NCBI RefSeq assembly: GCF_044597725.1
Contig: NZ_CP139003.1
Span: 124,001 to 188,000 of the forward strand
Length of the DNA: 64,000 bases
Direction of reading: 5' to 3'
DNA from: Bermanella sp044597725
GTDB lineage: Bacteria > Pseudomonadota > Gammaproteobacteria > Pseudomonadales > Oceanobacteraceae
Notes under the pieces: model-generated
Told to the model about the DNA's origin: nothing
Seen by the model: only the letters and a program-made list of their open reading frames with translations
Database searches by the model: none
Program-made: the position numbers and the translations under genes
Shown: positions 47,239-57,032 of the stretch, one piece after another
Layout of the letters: the number at the start of each line of letters is the position of its first letter
Position numbering within the stretch: the stretch's first letter is position 1

Positions 47239-47243
47239 ATCAA

Positions 47244-48197
47244 CTAGCCAGTAGAAGCAAAATGTTTCCCTTGTGTTTCGATGGGAAGTTCACCAAACAA
47301 TGCTTTGTACTGCTGTGAAAATCGACTTAAATGCACAAACCCATGGGCCATGGCGATTTGTGTAATTGTAGTATTCTTCCCAAATTTAAGTATATCTAAG
47401 CGTACTCGCTTTAATCGATTAACCACATAATAACGATACGGGGTAATGCCCAAGTAGTGTTTAAATGACCAATATAAGGTCCGTAATGGCGTACCCGTTA
47501 CTTGCACTAGCTCGTCAATACTATACTCCCAATGGGGCTGCTCGTGCATAAAGCGAATAGCCGCATCTAATTTATCATTTACCGAAAAATCCAATTCACC
47601 ATTCTCTGGTGTGTTTTCATATATGGCATCGAATATATTCTGCTTTAGTTCTTCGACAATTTCACGACACGCTTGTACACGATACCAAAATGCCGATTCA
47701 TGCAGAAAATACACAACACTTTGATAGATGTATTGGGTTTGTTTGGTCGTTAAAATACCCTGCTGTTCCATTAAAATAGAAAACACTTGTTGATGAGCAG
47801 GTGTTGTGTGAAAGCGAATAATTACATGACCGCAATCGGCACTATAGTCCATATCGAGTTCAACATTAGGTGGCAAATAATAAACCGGCATAACCTCTTG
47901 GACTTGCTTGGCACCTGCATAAGAAACACGAGACCAACCCGCCAACGGTATCACCAAACAAAACACGTCATCGTGCTCACACATTACATTAACTCGGGTG
48001 CCATACATTACATAGCCCACTTGAATATCGGCACAACTCAAGTTAGCCATATAGCCGTCGTACTCAGGTCGCCGAATATCGGTACTTACCTTCACTTCTA
48101 TAATCTGTTCATCAATCGCCTTCCTTAGCTGATCCAGGTCCTTGCCCAAGTGATGAGAGTACAACGCCAAAGGGAACTCGTCCTGGGTGTGAATCAT
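47244..48197 (-). CDS. AraC-family transcriptional regulator
   Basis: 317 residues. The first 200 form a cupin-like AraC-binding domain; the C-terminal 100 hold two helix-turn-helix units (YSIDELVQVTGTPLRTLYWS and ITQIAMAHGFVHLSRFSQQY). The ligand is unknown. It is divergent from ilvD across 157 bp, but AraC regulators of this type more often control degradation genes, so ilvD control should not be assumed. Confidence 0.88.
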   Translation of the reverse strand: MIHTQDEFPLALYSHHLGKDLDQLRKAIDEQIIEVKVSTDIRRPEYDGYMANLSCADIQVGYVMYGTRVNVMCEHDDVFCLVIPLAGWSRVSYAGAKQVQEVMPVYYLPPNVELDMDYSADCGHVIIRFHTTPAHQQVFSILMEQQGILTTKQTQYIYQSVVYFLHESAFWYRVQACREIVEELKQNIFDAIYENTPENGELDFSVNDKLDAAIRFMHEQPHWEYSIDELVQVTGTPLRTLYWSFKHYLGITPYRYYVVNRLKRVRLDILKFGKNTTITQIAMAHGFVHLSRFSQQYKALFGELPIETQGKHFASTG

Positions 48198-48354
48198 TCT
48201 TATTATTATTCCTTAAAAGTCCTTACTATGAATATGGTTTATAGCAGACAAGTATGGCCAGCAGATAGCCGAAAAATGCAACCGTATGTAATCAGGCAAG
48301 CAGTTTGCTATACTACTGCCTCTTTTTTTCTCCTTATTACAGATGAGGCGCCCC

Positions 48355-50193
48355 ATGCCAGAATATCGCAGTAAAACTTCAACCGCTGGTCGTAACATGG
48401 CTGGCGCACGTGCCTTGTGGCGCGCCACTGGTATGAAAGACGATGACTTTCAAAAACCCATTATTGCCGTAGCCAATAGCTTTACCCAATTTGTTCCTGG
48501 CCATGTGCACTTAAAAGACATGGGCCAACTTGTCGCTCGTGAAATTGAACGCGCCGGTGGTGTAGCAAAAGAGTTTAATACCATAGCGGTGGATGACGGT
48601 ATTGCCATGGGTCATGATGGCATGCTTTATAGCCTCCCTAGCCGCGAAATTATTGCCGATTCTGTGGAATACATGGTTAACGCCCACTGCGCCGATGCTC
48701 TAGTGTGTATATCTAACTGCGATAAAATCACACCAGGAATGCTCAACGCCGCCCTACGCTTAAATATCCCTGTAATCTTTGTTTCTGGTGGTCCCATGGA
48801 AGCGGGCAAAACCAAACTATCGGAACATAAACTCGACTTAGTTGATGCCATGGTTATTGCTGCGGATGATTCCGCCAGTGACGAAAAAGTAGCGGAATAC
48901 GAACGCAGTGCCTGCCCAACTTGTGGTTCGTGCTCTGGCATGTTCACCGCCAACAGTATGAACTGCCTAACCGAAGCACTGGGTTTATCGCTACCGGGGA
49001 ATGGTTCAACGCTTGCCACTCACGCCGACCGTGAACAGCTGTTTTTAGAAGCAGGACGTCGCATAGTGGAAAACGCAAAACTCCATTACGAGCAAGATAA
49101 CCATGATTTATTGCCGCGTAACATTGCTAACTTCAAAGCGTTCGAAAATGCCATGACTCTAGATATTGCCATGGGTGGCTCGACCAATACGATTTTGCAT
49201 TTGTTAGCTGCCGCGCAAGAAGCCGAACTCGACTTTGATATGAAAGACATTGATCGCTTATCGCGCAAGGTACCCCAGCTTTGCAAGGTGGCGCCAAACT
49301 CGCCGCTTTACCATATGGAAGACGTGCATCGCGCAGGCGGTGTGATGGGTATTTTAGGAGAGCTAGACCGAGCTGGCATTTTACACAGCGATATCCCCAC
49401 TGTGCACAGCAAAACCATGAAAGACGCTTTGGATAAATGGGATATTATGCGCAACCCAAGCGAAGAGGTCGTTAGCTTCTTCAAAGCAGGTCCTGCGGGC
49501 ATTCCAACCCAAACCGCATTTAGCCAAAGTACACGTTGGCCAACATTAGACGGTGACCGTGAAAACGGCTGTATTCGTTCGCTAGAAAACGCCTACTCTC
49601 TTGAAGGTGGTTTGGCTGTTCTTTATGGCAACATTGCACAAGACGGTTGTGTTGTAAAAACCGCTGGTGTTGATGAATCTATTTTAGTCTTCCACGGTAA
49701 AGCGAAAATATTTGAATCGCAAGATACGGCGGTAGCCGGTATCTTGAATGACGAAGTGAAAGAAGGCGATGTGGTAATTATTCGTTACGAAGGACCAAAA
49801 GGTGGCCCAGGCATGCAAGAAATGCTGTACCCCACTTCGTACCTTAAATCGAAAGGGTTAGGCAAAGCCTGTGCATTATTAACCGATGGTCGTTTTTCGG
49901 GTGGCACATCTGGATTATCCATTGGTCATTGCTCACCGGAAGCCGCGGCCGGTGGTGCCATAGGTCTACTGAGAGAAGGAGATGATATTGTTATTGATAT
50001 TCCTAACCGCAGTATTAACGTGCAATTAAGTGATGAAGAACTTTCTCATCGTCGCCACGAGCAAGATAAGCTAGGTTGGAAACCGGTAGAAGATCGCCCG
50101 CGCAAAGTAAGTTATGCATTGAAAGCTTACGCCAAGTTTGCAACCAGTGCCGACAAAGGTGCGGTGCGAGATAAAAGTATGCTGGACGATTAA
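48355..50193 (+). CDS. ilvD: Dihydroxy-acid dehydratase
   Basis: 612 residues, close to full E. coli IlvD length. Cluster-binding Cys lie in SNCDKITPGM and CPTCGSCSGMFTANSMN; GRFSGGTSGLSIGHCSPEAA is also present. It makes the 2-keto acids of valine and isoleucine synthesis using an Fe-S cluster and Mg2+. I start at the ATG at 48355 (MPEYRSKTST, matching the family) with GAGG 6 bp upstream; an in-frame ATG at 48343 adds four residues without a site. An intrinsic terminator follows. Confidence 0.97.
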   Translation: MPEYRSKTSTAGRNMAGARALWRATGMKDDDFQKPIIAVANSFTQFVPGHVHLKDMGQLVAREIERAGGVAKEFNTIAVDDGIAMGHDGMLYSLPSREIIADSVEYMVNAHCADALVCISNCDKITPGMLNAALRLNIPVIFVSGGPMEAGKTKLSEHKLDLVDAMVIAADDSASDEKVAEYERSACPTCGSCSGMFTANSMNCLTEALGLSLPGNGSTLATHADREQLFLEAGRRIVENAKLHYEQDNHDLLPRNIANFKAFENAMTLDIAMGGSTNTILHLLAAAQEAELDFDMKDIDRLSRKVPQLCKVAPNSPLYHMEDVHRAGGVMGILGELDRAGILHSDIPTVHSKTMKDALDKWDIMRNPSEEVVSFFKAGPAGIPTQTAFSQSTRWPTLDGDRENGCIRSLENAYSLEGGLAVLYGNIAQDGCVVKTAGVDESILVFHGKAKIFESQDTAVAGILNDEVKEGDVVIIRYEGPKGGPGMQEMLYPTSYLKSKGLGKACALLTDGRFSGGTSGLSIGHCSPEAAAGGAIGLLREGDDIVIDIPNRSINVQLSDEELSHRRHEQDKLGWKPVEDRPRKVSYALKAYAKFATSADKGAVRDKSMLDD

Positions 50194-50218
50194 CTAGACA
50201 TAGTCGTCAGGCTAAAAA

Positions 50219-50245
50219 TGCCCTCTTTTTAGAGGGTATTTTTTT
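50219..50245 (+). terminator. Intrinsic terminator after ilvD
   Basis: CCCTCT (50221-50226) pairs with AGAGGG (50231-50236), extended by flanking AT pairs, and is followed by seven T. Confidence 0.92.
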
Positions 50246-50266
50246 GCCTTAAAAACACATCTTTAT

Positions 50267-50866
50267 TTAATGCATAACCGCTTCGTCGCCCGGCATGACG
50301 TTGCCGAACTCGGGTGGTAATACATTGTGCTTATTAACCACCAAAGTATCGTAAACATCCAGAATCACCTCGCCATCAATCACCACATCTTCAAGCAGCA
50401 CACACACCGCTTCAATACTATCAAGCTCGGCCACTACAGCGCTTTTAAAACCGTCTTTGGTATGAATGGCGATTAAATCGCCCAAATCCAATTCACTTTG
50501 AATGGTGGGGATATCTCCAGCCAAAATAGCTTCGCTATCCACTGGCGGAATAAAGTGTGCCGCTGCCACCACATGCAATACATCAACCACTTCGGGCTGA
50601 CTAATATCAAGGGAATCGAGCATGTCGCTTAGGTTCAGCATCTTATCGAGCAGCATGAAGAACAGATAAGAGTCTTCTTCGCTCCAGCCAATATCCATGG
50701 ATGTGGCGTGTGGGCTTGGGATGTCTGTGGCCAGCAATATTTCGCGCTGTACCGCACCCTGAGACGGGTGTTCAAAATCGGGCATGACAATATTAACCTG
50801 CCCGCTACCTGTGCCGTCTGTATCGGCAAGACGCCATTTTAATGGGTGTTTAATTGCCTGTGTCAT
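50267..50866 (-). CDS. Hypothetical cytoplasmic protein
   Basis: 199 residues, acidic, no signal or membrane segment, not recognised. The sequence has an Asp/Glu-rich second half (VLLEDVVIDGEVILDVYDTL) and a WSEEDSYLFFMLLDKML segment. A strong AAAGGAGG lies before the ATG, so the gene is expressed. It converges on ilvD and follows a 68-residue small gene on the same strand. No function proposed. Confidence 0.7.
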   Translation of the reverse strand: MTQAIKHPLKWRLADTDGTGSGQVNIVMPDFEHPSQGAVQREILLATDIPSPHATSMDIGWSEEDSYLFFMLLDKMLNLSDMLDSLDISQPEVVDVLHVVAAAHFIPPVDSEAILAGDIPTIQSELDLGDLIAIHTKDGFKSAVVAELDSIEAVCVLLEDVVIDGEVILDVYDTLVVNKHNVLPPEFGNVMPGDEAVMH

Positions 50867-50950
50867 GTCGGCCTCCTTTAACCCAAGGATTGAAGTGATT
50901 GCTTCAATATTATGTGCTGGCTTACTTTTATAATAAGGGCTTTTGCTGAC

Positions 50951-50979
50951 TGATCAACTCATTTTTCATGAATTGATCA
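50951..50979. other. 12-bp inverted repeat with one mismatch
   Basis: TGATCAACTCAT (50951-50962) and ATGAATTGATCA (50968-50979) are inverted, loop TTTTC. It lies between the two small minus-strand genes. No T-run follows on the minus strand, so a 3' hairpin or operator for the 199-residue gene are both possible. Confidence 0.35.
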
Positions 50980-51034
50980 TACAAATGTCCAGCAAAATCT
51001 TGGCCAAGAATAAAGGGGGCCTGAATAACGGGGC

Positions 51035-51241
51035 CTAGAGCCTAGGCTGCATTTGTTGTAATAATTCTTCTCTCGACGCAATCATGGTCTGATAGGTCTT
51101 CATGAGGCTAAACTTATGCGGGGTATCTTCCACTTGAAGCCGTTCCAATTGGCTTTCAAGCTTTCTAATCTCTGACTGTAAGCGCTTGATGATATCCTGT
51201 TCACGTCCATCACCACGTAGCTTGTATCCATCTGGCTGCAT
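51035..51241 (-). CDS. Small coiled-coil protein, hypothetical
   Basis: 68 residues with heptad-like repeats (DIIKRLQSEIRKLESQLERL, about 18-37), suggesting a dimerising helix. AAGGAG lies 8 bp before the ATG. I do not recognise a family. It is separated from the next same-strand gene by 168 bp. Confidence 0.6.
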   Translation of the reverse strand: MQPDGYKLRGDGREQDIIKRLQSEIRKLESQLERLQVEDTPHKFSLMKTYQTMIASREELLQQMQPRL

Positions 51242-51558
51242 GCTTGTATCTCCTTGTTAGCATAAATGCGCTTATTAACTGTTTTTTATATGTTTAATCT
51301 CTCAAACACATAAAAACATAGCGTATTACTACTCTTTCGCCATAAAAAAGTGTTAACTCAGGACATTTTAGCAGTTTTGTTAACTGTTCCCATGCCTTTT
51401 TCCGATAAATGGTGTAAGACTTTTGCTAACTGGTAGGTAACCACTTACTTTTGACTAAATATTCATCAATTTTCCCTTCTAAACGCATACAAGGCTGGGC
51501 AGCATTTGCTCATAGGTTTATAATTGCCGCCCATTTTTAATTGATCAGAGTGATTCCC
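51242..51558. promoter_or_regulatory. miaB: Intergenic region with probable miaB promoter
   Basis: 317 bp divergent spacer. A TATAAT at 51519-51524 has TGGGCA at 51496-51501, 17 bp upstream, giving a plausible sigma-70 promoter with transcription starting near 51531. Three TTAACTG/CTAACTG-like words (about 51275, 51380, 51426) also occur but I cannot assign them. Confidence 0.55.
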
Positions 51559-52899
51559 GTGGCGAAAAAGCTGTACATCAAAACCCATGGCTGCCAAATG
51601 AACGAATATGACAGTTCCCGCATGGCGGATTTATTGGGTGAGAGCCATGCTATGGAAATGACCGACAACCCCGAAGAAGCGGATATATTGCTGCTGAATA
51701 CCTGCTCGATTAGGGAGAAGGCCCAAGAAAAGGTTTTTCATCAACTTGGCCGTTGGAACAAGCTAAAGCAAAAGAACCCTGATTTGGTTATTGGTGTGGG
51801 TGGTTGCGTTGCCAGTCAAGAGGGTGATGCGATTCGCAAGCGTGCGCCGCAAGTCGATATGGTGTTTGGTCCGCAAACCTTACATCGCCTCCCTCAATTT
51901 GTTGATGCCAGCGCCAACAAAATTCCAGTGGTGGATGTCACTTTTCCGGAAATTGAAAAGTTTGACCATTTACCTGCACCTAAAGTGGAAGGTGCCACTG
52001 CATTTGTTTCGGTGATGGAAGGCTGCAGTAAGTATTGTACGTTTTGTGTTGTACCTTACACCCGTGGCGAAGAAGTCAGCCGTCCGTTTGTTGACGTTAT
52101 GAAAGAAGTCCAACAATTGGCGGACCAAGGTGTTCGCGAAATCAACCTACTGGGACAAAACGTGAATGCCTATCAAGGTCAAACTGACGATGGCGACATG
52201 GCCGATTTAGCAGAATTGATCACCGCCGTTGCCGACGTTGATGGTATTGATCGTATTCGGTTTACCACCAGCCATCCGGTTGAGTTTAGTGATAGCCTAA
52301 TACAAGTATATGCAGAAGTACCTGAGCTTGTAAGTCATTTACACTTACCCGTACAAAGTGGTTCAAACCGTATTTTGGCGGCAATGAAGCGCGGCCATGA
52401 AGTCGATATGTACATTGATAAAATTAACCGCATTAAAAAATTGCGCCCAGACATTAGCATTAGTTCTGATTTTATTATTGGCTTCCCCGGCGAGACCGAT
52501 GAAGACTTTAAAGATACCATGGACTTAATTGCTGAAATTGACTTTGATATTTCATTCAGCTTTATTTATAGCGCCCGCCCGGGCACGCCAGCTGCGGAGT
52601 TAGAAGACGCAACACCGGAAAGTGTGAAAAAGCAGCGTCTAAGCATTTTGCAAGATCGCATTGCTCAAAACGCACAGCAAATCGCGCGTCGCATGGTAGG
52701 CAATACCGAAACTATTTTAGTTACCGGGGTTAGCAAAAAAGATCCGGGGCAGCTACAAGGCCGTACCGAAAACAACCGAGTTGTAAACTTCCGTTGTGAC
52801 GATCACAGCTTAGTTGGTAAGTTTGTTAAAACAAAAATAGAAGATGCCTATTCCAATAGCCTACTTGGCACCTTATTGTTAGAAGAAGGCGTTTTTTAG
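51559..52899 (+). CDS. miaB: tRNA-2-methylthio-N6-dimethylallyladenosine synthase MiaB
   Basis: 446 residues. N-terminal UPF0004 domain (TINTHGCQMN-like KTHGCQMNEYDSSRMADLL, with Cys of the auxiliary cluster in LLNTCSIREKA and GVGGCVASQEG), radical SAM CxxxCxxC as GCSKYCTFCVVPYTRG (about 150), and a TRAM domain at the end. It methylthiolates A37 of certain tRNAs. I use GTG at 51559 (VAKKLYIKTHGC) rather than the upstream in-frame TTG at 51541, which gives an unusual N-terminus. First gene of the miaB-phoH-ybeY-ybeX-lnt group. Confidence 0.96.
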   Translation: MAKKLYIKTHGCQMNEYDSSRMADLLGESHAMEMTDNPEEADILLLNTCSIREKAQEKVFHQLGRWNKLKQKNPDLVIGVGGCVASQEGDAIRKRAPQVDMVFGPQTLHRLPQFVDASANKIPVVDVTFPEIEKFDHLPAPKVEGATAFVSVMEGCSKYCTFCVVPYTRGEEVSRPFVDVMKEVQQLADQGVREINLLGQNVNAYQGQTDDGDMADLAELITAVADVDGIDRIRFTTSHPVEFSDSLIQVYAEVPELVSHLHLPVQSGSNRILAAMKRGHEVDMYIDKINRIKKLRPDISISSDFIIGFPGETDEDFKDTMDLIAEIDFDISFSFIYSARPGTPAAELEDATPESVKKQRLSILQDRIAQNAQQIARRMVGNTETILVTGVSKKDPGQLQGRTENNRVVNFRCDDHSLVGKFVKTKIEDAYSNSLLGTLLLEEGVF

Positions 52900-52946
52900 G
52901 TGAGAATGACTCACCCCATTCACTACATAAGAGTACACATAACTGA

Positions 52947-53984
52947 ATGAGTACAGCCAAAGCTGAACAGCATACCGCACAAAGCGAGTTCTACTTAGAG
53001 CCAGACGATCCAAAGCGTCTGGCTAACCTAAGCGGACAAACCGATAGCAATATCAAACAAATTGCCAAACACTTTCAAATTCGAATATTTAATCGTGGCA
53101 ACCACTTTAAGGTGGCCGGTGATGCCACCAGTGTCGACCATGCTTCACAAATTATTCAGCGCTTATACCGTGAAACACAAAACGGTACTGAGATTCGCAG
53201 TGACCTAATTCATTTGCTGCTAAAAGAAGCGGATATTGAAATCGTTCATGCCAAAGAAAGCATAAACAGCGATGGTCACAAACCCATTGTATTGCGTACA
53301 CCAAAGCTGATTATTAAGCCAAGAGGCCCGAATCAACAAAAGTATGTGCGCACCATAGCTGAACACGATATTAACTTTGGTATTGGGCCCGCAGGCACAG
53401 GTAAAACCTATTTAGCCGTGGCCTGTGCTGTAGAAGCCTTGATGCGAGACGACGTACAAAGAATATTGCTAGTACGCCCAGCGGTGGAAGCAGGTGAAAA
53501 ACTCGGGTTTCTACCTGGTGACCTTGCACAAAAAATTGACCCTTATTTGCGCCCCTTGTATGACGCCCTCCATGACATGCTGGGCTACGAGCAAGTGGCC
53601 AAATTGCAAGAGCGTAACATTATTGAAATTGCGCCTTTGGCGTACATGCGTGGACGTACCTTAAGCAATGCATTTGTTATTTTAGACGAAAGCCAAAACA
53701 CCACACCCGAGCAAATGAAGATGTTCTTAACCCGCATTGGCTTTGGCTCAAAGGCCGTGGTGACTGGGGATATTACGCAAATCGATTTACCCCGTGGCGC
53801 GCGTTCGGGCCTCACCCAAATTATGCACGTGCTAAAAGACGTTGAAGGTATTGGCTTTACCCGCTTTGCCAACAAAGATGTTGTGCGTCACCCATTAGTG
53901 CAGCGAATTGTTGATGCTTACGATGCGCACGATGCAGAAGTAGAAGCCAAGCGTGCTAACGCAAAGGACGACAACCGTGATTGA
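52947..53984 (+). CDS. ybeZ: PhoH-family ATPase (YbeZ)
   Basis: 345 residues. Walker A GPAGTGKTYLAVACAVEAL (about 148) and Walker B AFVILDESQNTTPEQ are intact; the N-terminal part (about 20-90) is a KH-like RNA-binding domain. YbeZ partners with the endoribonuclease YbeY, whose gene overlaps its end by 8 bp. Localisation cytoplasmic. Confidence 0.94.
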   Translation: MSTAKAEQHTAQSEFYLEPDDPKRLANLSGQTDSNIKQIAKHFQIRIFNRGNHFKVAGDATSVDHASQIIQRLYRETQNGTEIRSDLIHLLLKEADIEIVHAKESINSDGHKPIVLRTPKLIIKPRGPNQQKYVRTIAEHDINFGIGPAGTGKTYLAVACAVEALMRDDVQRILLVRPAVEAGEKLGFLPGDLAQKIDPYLRPLYDALHDMLGYEQVAKLQERNIIEIAPLAYMRGRTLSNAFVILDESQNTTPEQMKMFLTRIGFGSKAVVTGDITQIDLPRGARSGLTQIMHVLKDVEGIGFTRFANKDVVRHPLVQRIVDAYDAHDAEVEAKRANAKDDNRD

Positions 53985-54450
53985 TGTGGACTTGCAGGTT
54001 GCTTTAGAGAGCCCAGAGCAAAACACGGTACCCAGCGAGGACGCCTTACAAACTTGGGTAGAAGCAGCCATAGGTAAACTAAAGCCCGATGCGGAGCTTT
54101 CTATTCGCATTGTAGAAGCCAGTGAGAGTCAGAGCCTTAACCATCAATACCGTGGCAAAGACAAACCTACCAATGTGCTTTCGTTTCCTTTTGAAATACC
54201 AGAGGAACTTGCAGGACTAGAGGAAATCTCACTGATTGGCGATCTTGTAGTATGCCATGACATTGTTATTTCCGAAGCCGAGCAGCAAGGCAAGCCTCTA
54301 GAGCATCATTATGCACACATGATCATCCATGGGTGCTTGCATTTATTAGGTTTCGACCATATAAATGAAGATGAGGCCACCGAAATGGAAAGCCTTGAAA
54401 TTGATATTCTGTCACACTTGAATATCCCCAACCCTTATATTATTAATTGA
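53977..54450 (+). CDS. ybeY: Endoribonuclease YbeY
   Basis: 157 residues. The zinc motif is HGCLHLLGFDH (about 116-126), with three His. It matures 16S rRNA 3' ends and takes part in ribosome quality control. I start at the GTG at 53977 because AAGGA lies 8 bp before it; the frame is open to 53953 but that extension lacks a site. The start overlaps the phoH stop by 8 bp and the end is 4 bp before ybeX. Confidence 0.93.
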   Translation: MIDVDLQVALESPEQNTVPSEDALQTWVEAAIGKLKPDAELSIRIVEASESQSLNHQYRGKDKPTNVLSFPFEIPEELAGLEEISLIGDLVVCHDIVISEAEQQGKPLEHHYAHMIIHGCLHLLGFDHINEDEATEMESLEIDILSHLNIPNPYIIN

Positions 54451-54454
54451 ACTC

Positions 54455-55306
54455 ATGAACGAAGACCGACCGAGAAGCGCAATTTTGAGCTGGCTAGATA
54501 GTATTAAACTTTTTAACGGCGACCCACGCAGCCGTAAAGAAATCAAACACATCTTGCGAGAAGCCGAAGGCCGGCAGCTGGTAGACAGTGATGCCCTTTC
54601 CATCATGGAGGGGGCTATTCAGGTTGCCGATATGCAAGTGCGCGAGATCATGATTCCTCGCTCACAGATGGTTTGTGTCAAACTCGACGAAAAGCCCAAA
54701 GACTACCTTCCTAGTATTATTGATTCTGCTCACTCCCGGTTCCCTGTTTTATCGGAAAACGACGATGAAGTAGTGGGCATATTACTGGCAAAAGATCTTT
54801 TGCCCTTGGTTTTACAGGAAAATACTGATTCTTTTCGCCTAAAAGATATCTTACGCCCCGTGACCTTTGTGCCAGAGAGCAAGCGCCTTAACGTCTTGCT
54901 AAAAGAGTTTAGGGCCACCCGCAACCATATGGCCGTGGTCATCGACGAATATGGCTCCATCGCAGGGCTTGTTACCATTGAAGACGTACTTGAACAGATT
55001 GTGGGTGATATCGAAGACGAGCATGATACCGATGATGAAGATACCTTCATTAAACAGGTAGACGAGCAAACCTATATGGTTAAGGCCCTTACGCCTATTG
55101 ATGACTTCAACGAAAGCTTCGAAACTGATTTTGAAGCAGTGGAGTTTGATACCATTGGTGGTATCGTTGTCGACCAATTTGGCCGCTTACCGGAATGTGA
55201 TGAGTCCATCGAAATTGGCAAACATACTTTCAAGGTAGTCAACGGAAATAGCCGTCAAATACATTTATTACAAGTGACACCCGCCGAAACTGTAGAAGAA
55301 GAATAG
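54455..55306 (+). CDS. ybeX: HlyC/CorC-type CBS-domain protein YbeX
   Basis: 283 residues: two CBS domains (about 68-190, VREIMIPRSQMVCVKLDE and IDEYGSIAGLVTIEDVLEQI) and a CorC/HlyC C-terminal domain (about 205-280). YbeX is linked to Mg2+/Co2+ resistance and ribosome maintenance. There is no membrane segment, as in YbeX/CorC of this locus. The short gap to ybeY (4 bp) and lnt (5 bp) implies one operon. Confidence 0.93.
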   Translation: MNEDRPRSAILSWLDSIKLFNGDPRSRKEIKHILREAEGRQLVDSDALSIMEGAIQVADMQVREIMIPRSQMVCVKLDEKPKDYLPSIIDSAHSRFPVLSENDDEVVGILLAKDLLPLVLQENTDSFRLKDILRPVTFVPESKRLNVLLKEFRATRNHMAVVIDEYGSIAGLVTIEDVLEQIVGDIEDEHDTDDEDTFIKQVDEQTYMVKALTPIDDFNESFETDFEAVEFDTIGGIVVDQFGRLPECDESIEIGKHTFKVVNGNSRQIHLLQVTPAETVEEE

Positions 55307-55311
55307 TAACT

Positions 55312-56844
55312 GTGAAAATGGATCTTTCTTGGATACAAAGGCCTGGTTTTCCGGGCCATTTTTTTGCTTTAGCACTCGGCGCATTACTCCCCTTTAGTTT
55401 TGCCCCTTATGGTTACTGGATTCTGCAGTTTCCAGTCGTCGCCTTGCTCTATTTCTCTTTACAAAATTTAGGTTCAAAAACTGCGCTTTGGCGTGGTTGG
55501 TGGTTTGGTCTAGGGGCGTATGCCGCTGGGGTAAGCTGGGTATATGTAAGTATTCACATTCATAGTCACACGCCACAAGTTCCTGCATTTATTATTACCT
55601 TGGCCTTTGTTGCTGGCCTAGCATGGTTTTTTGCTTTGCTAACATTTTGTTTTAACCGATTTTTTGTGGGCAAAAGCGTACCCTTTTTAAGCTTTGCCGC
55701 GTTATGGGTGGGTTTTGAGTGGATTCGCAGTTGGTTTTTAAGCGGTTTTCCATGGCTGTACCTAGGGGATGCTCATATCGATACTTGGTTAGCCGGGTTT
55801 GCCCCAGTTTTTGGCGTATATGGCATAAGCTTCTTGGTGGTACTTATCAGCACCTATAGCTTTACCTTGTTTAAACAGCGCAACTGGAAACCTGCTTTAG
55901 TATGGTTAAGCCCATGGTTAATTGGCTTAATACTAAGCACCATACCTTGGACTAGCCCAATCAAAACCAGCAACGTGGTAGCCATTCAAGGCAATATTCC
56001 ACAGCACCGAAAATGGCTCTCGGAAGAGATTTACCCCACCCTAGAGAAGTATCGTAGTGCCACAGAACAAAACTGGGATGCTGACCTAATACTCTGGCCC
56101 GAAACCGCTATCACCGTGCTGCAACATCAAGCAAAAGAGTACTTAGCCTTCCTCAACGATGCTGGGCAAGAAAATCAGACCGCCATACTCACTGGTATTC
56201 CCTACCAACAGCAAGCTAATGAAGCCCACCCTGGGGCTTATCATAACAGTATAATGGGCTTAGGCTTGGCCAATGGCATATACCACAAACAAAAACTGGT
56301 ACCTTTTGGTGAATACATGCCACTGCCCGATAGCTGGCGCCCACTATTAGGTTTTTTTAATATTCCCATGTCGCAATTTAGGCCGGGCAGTGCTCAGCAA
56401 AAACCATTAAGCATGGCCACCCAAGAAGCTGATTACAGCATCGCACCGTTTATTTGTTACGAAGTGGTCTACCCAGATTTTGCTGCGCAATTGGCGAAAG
56501 ACAGTGGCTTGATGGTCACCATTAGTAATGACGCGTGGTTTGGTCATAGTATTGGCCCTAAACAGCACCTTGGCATTGCCAAAATGCGAGCCCTAGAAAA
56601 TGGACGCTATTTACTGCGTGCCACCAATACAGGCATTACCGCGCTTATTGATCACAAAGGACGTATTGTTGAACAGCTTCCACAATTTGAATATGGCGTG
56701 TTAAAAGCACAAGCACAAATCATGGAAGGTAATACCCCGTTTACCCTAATGGGCAGTTGGCCAATGCGGATAATTATATTATTGATCTTGGCAGGTATTG
56801 TTTGGAGAGAGTATCAAAAGCCCAAGATTCCACCTGCAATGTAA
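55312..56844 (+). CDS. lnt: Apolipoprotein N-acyltransferase
   Basis: 510 residues: about seven N-terminal membrane helices (about 15-215), a periplasmic nitrilase-type domain (about 220-475) and a final helix. Catalytic residues are visible: Glu in WPETAI, Lys in HKQKLVPFGEYMP and Cys in FICYEVVYPD. It adds the third acyl chain to lipoproteins in the inner membrane. The start is GTG 55312 or ATG 55318; both keep the first helix. It is the last gene of this cluster, and the accessory region follows. Confidence 0.95.
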   Translation: MKMDLSWIQRPGFPGHFFALALGALLPFSFAPYGYWILQFPVVALLYFSLQNLGSKTALWRGWWFGLGAYAAGVSWVYVSIHIHSHTPQVPAFIITLAFVAGLAWFFALLTFCFNRFFVGKSVPFLSFAALWVGFEWIRSWFLSGFPWLYLGDAHIDTWLAGFAPVFGVYGISFLVVLISTYSFTLFKQRNWKPALVWLSPWLIGLILSTIPWTSPIKTSNVVAIQGNIPQHRKWLSEEIYPTLEKYRSATEQNWDADLILWPETAITVLQHQAKEYLAFLNDAGQENQTAILTGIPYQQQANEAHPGAYHNSIMGLGLANGIYHKQKLVPFGEYMPLPDSWRPLLGFFNIPMSQFRPGSAQQKPLSMATQEADYSIAPFICYEVVYPDFAAQLAKDSGLMVTISNDAWFGHSIGPKQHLGIAKMRALENGRYLLRATNTGITALIDHKGRIVEQLPQFEYGVLKAQAQIMEGNTPFTLMGSWPMRIIILLILAGIVWREYQKPKIPPAM

Positions 56845-57032
56845 AGTCATTCACAGCACGAATTTTACTATGGTTTTATCTATACGTTCGTAGATTCTAA
56901 TTTGATTTTTTATGTGTAACTCTTTGTGCCTCTTTGTGCTACGACTCTCGGCCTACACATACGCCAGAGTCATGCTATGTTAAGCAAGCTTACAATAATA
57001 ACGCGACAAGCATTGAGCATCGGAGAAACAAA

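Noticed and set aside
51275..51432. Repeated TTAACTG words upstream of miaB
   Set aside because: Short, irregularly spaced and imperfect; likely chance in AT-rich DNA.
56934..57032. 33-residue extension of the haloalkane dehalogenase
   Set aside because: No family similarity and the GGAGA site serves the ATG at 57033.
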